From NCBI GenBank assembly GCA_036557405.1, contig DATBHO010000020.1, positions 1-5,014 of the forward strand: a DNA stretch of 5,014 nt, given 5' to 3'. This document shows, piece after piece, positions 4,758 through 5,014 of this stretch. The stretch's first letter is position 1; each line of letters begins with the position of its first letter. Under the pieces are notes generated by a model. The model was not told where the DNA came from, ran no database searches, and saw nothing but the letters and a program-made list of their open reading frames with translations. Source of the DNA: TA-21 sp036557405. Lineage in GTDB: Archaea > Thermoproteota > Nitrososphaeria > Nitrososphaerales > Nitrososphaeraceae. Position numbers and translations under genes: made by a program.

Positions 4758-5014
4758 ATGCAATCTGAATTGAATGCATTATGTAACGGCATTTTCAAAG
4801 TTAACGAAAAAATACGATTTGTAGGAATAATTGATCAGATGGGAAAGCTCACCGCAGGAGATATGAAGAATGGATTACAATCCTTAGAGGGAGGCGATGG
4901 CTCAATTAGACTCTATCTTGGATACGCCATAAATAATGTTCTACGACGTGATTTTGATAGTGTCTTTGGTAAAGTACTTTATACCTATTCTGATAGGGAA
5001 AAAATAAAGCTCTT
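4758..5014 (+). CDS. Thaumarchaeal DUF6659-like protein, 3' end cut by the window
   Basis: The visible 85 residues match a family I recall as expanded in ammonia-oxidising archaea (DUF6659-like, usually 110-150 residues). The pattern is a short helix LNALCNGIF (5-13), IRFVGIIDQMGKLTAGDMKNG (19-39), a helical middle segment IRLYLGYAINNVLRRDF (51-67), and FGKVLYTYSDREKIKL (70-85). The beta hairpin with a GKL turn recalls roadblock/profilin-like folds; that is inference. Members are small cytoplasmic proteins of unknown function, thought to be sensory or regulatory. ATG at 4758 is the start; a TATA-like element and a 23-base inverted repeat lie upstream. The C-terminal third or so lies beyond the window. 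The name is from memory and not checked. Confidence 0.75.
   Translation, partial: MQSELNALCNGIFKVNEKIRFVGIIDQMGKLTAGDMKNGLQSLEGGDGSIRLYLGYAINNVLRRDFDSVFGKVLYTYSDREKIKL

Overview
The window looks archaeal and most likely comes from an ammonia-oxidising Thaumarchaeota/Nitrososphaerota genome. The evidence is a set of archaeal-type information-processing genes (eS1, two RNase P proteins, the COG1325 RNA-binding protein), TATA boxes about 25 bases ahead of start codons with no Shine-Dalgarno motifs, AT-rich sequence, and a 3'-terminal gene of a family expanded in thaumarchaea. The low coding density would suit a soil lineage of the Nitrososphaeraceae/Nitrosocosmicus type, but that genus-level remark is inference.

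Layout. Positions 1-453 hold no intact gene, only a short inverted repeat and at best faint minus-strand coding remnants. Positions 454-2497 hold a compact minus-strand cluster transcribed right to left: ribosomal protein eS1 (S3Ae), a COG1325 RNA-binding protein, RNase P protein Rpp30 (Rnp3) and RNase P protein Pop5 (Rnp2), the last two overlapping by 14 bases. A 56-residue single-pass membrane protein (2585-2755, minus) lies just upstream of eS1 and has its own TATA box and poly-T terminator. A plus-strand small gene starts at 2975. It runs into a second open frame ending at 3341, and the two read best as one gene split by a single-base shift. Positions 3342-3832 are without a convincing gene but contain dyad symmetries and a possible decayed frame. 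A secreted six-cysteine protein lies at 3833-4228 (minus). A 529-base spacer follows, and at 4758 a plus-strand gene of the thaumarchaeal DUF6659-like type begins and runs off the window.

How the genes work together. The eS1/COG1325/Rpp30/Pop5 cluster links small-subunit ribosome assembly with tRNA 5'-end maturation. Pop5 and Rpp30 are direct partners in archaeal RNase P, so their overlapping, coupled genes make sense. The other genes are of unknown function and share no obvious pathway.

The most notable observation is that conserved-looking Rpp30 coding sequence extends upstream of every usable ATG/GTG/TTG start, up to an A7 run at the end of the COG1325 gene. This implies a non-canonical start, a -1 slip, or a sequence indel. 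Two other apparent single-base shifts lie at or near A runs, so sequencing error must be considered alongside real gene decay. I see no CRISPR array, transposase, tRNA, rRNA or clear defence or mobile system.
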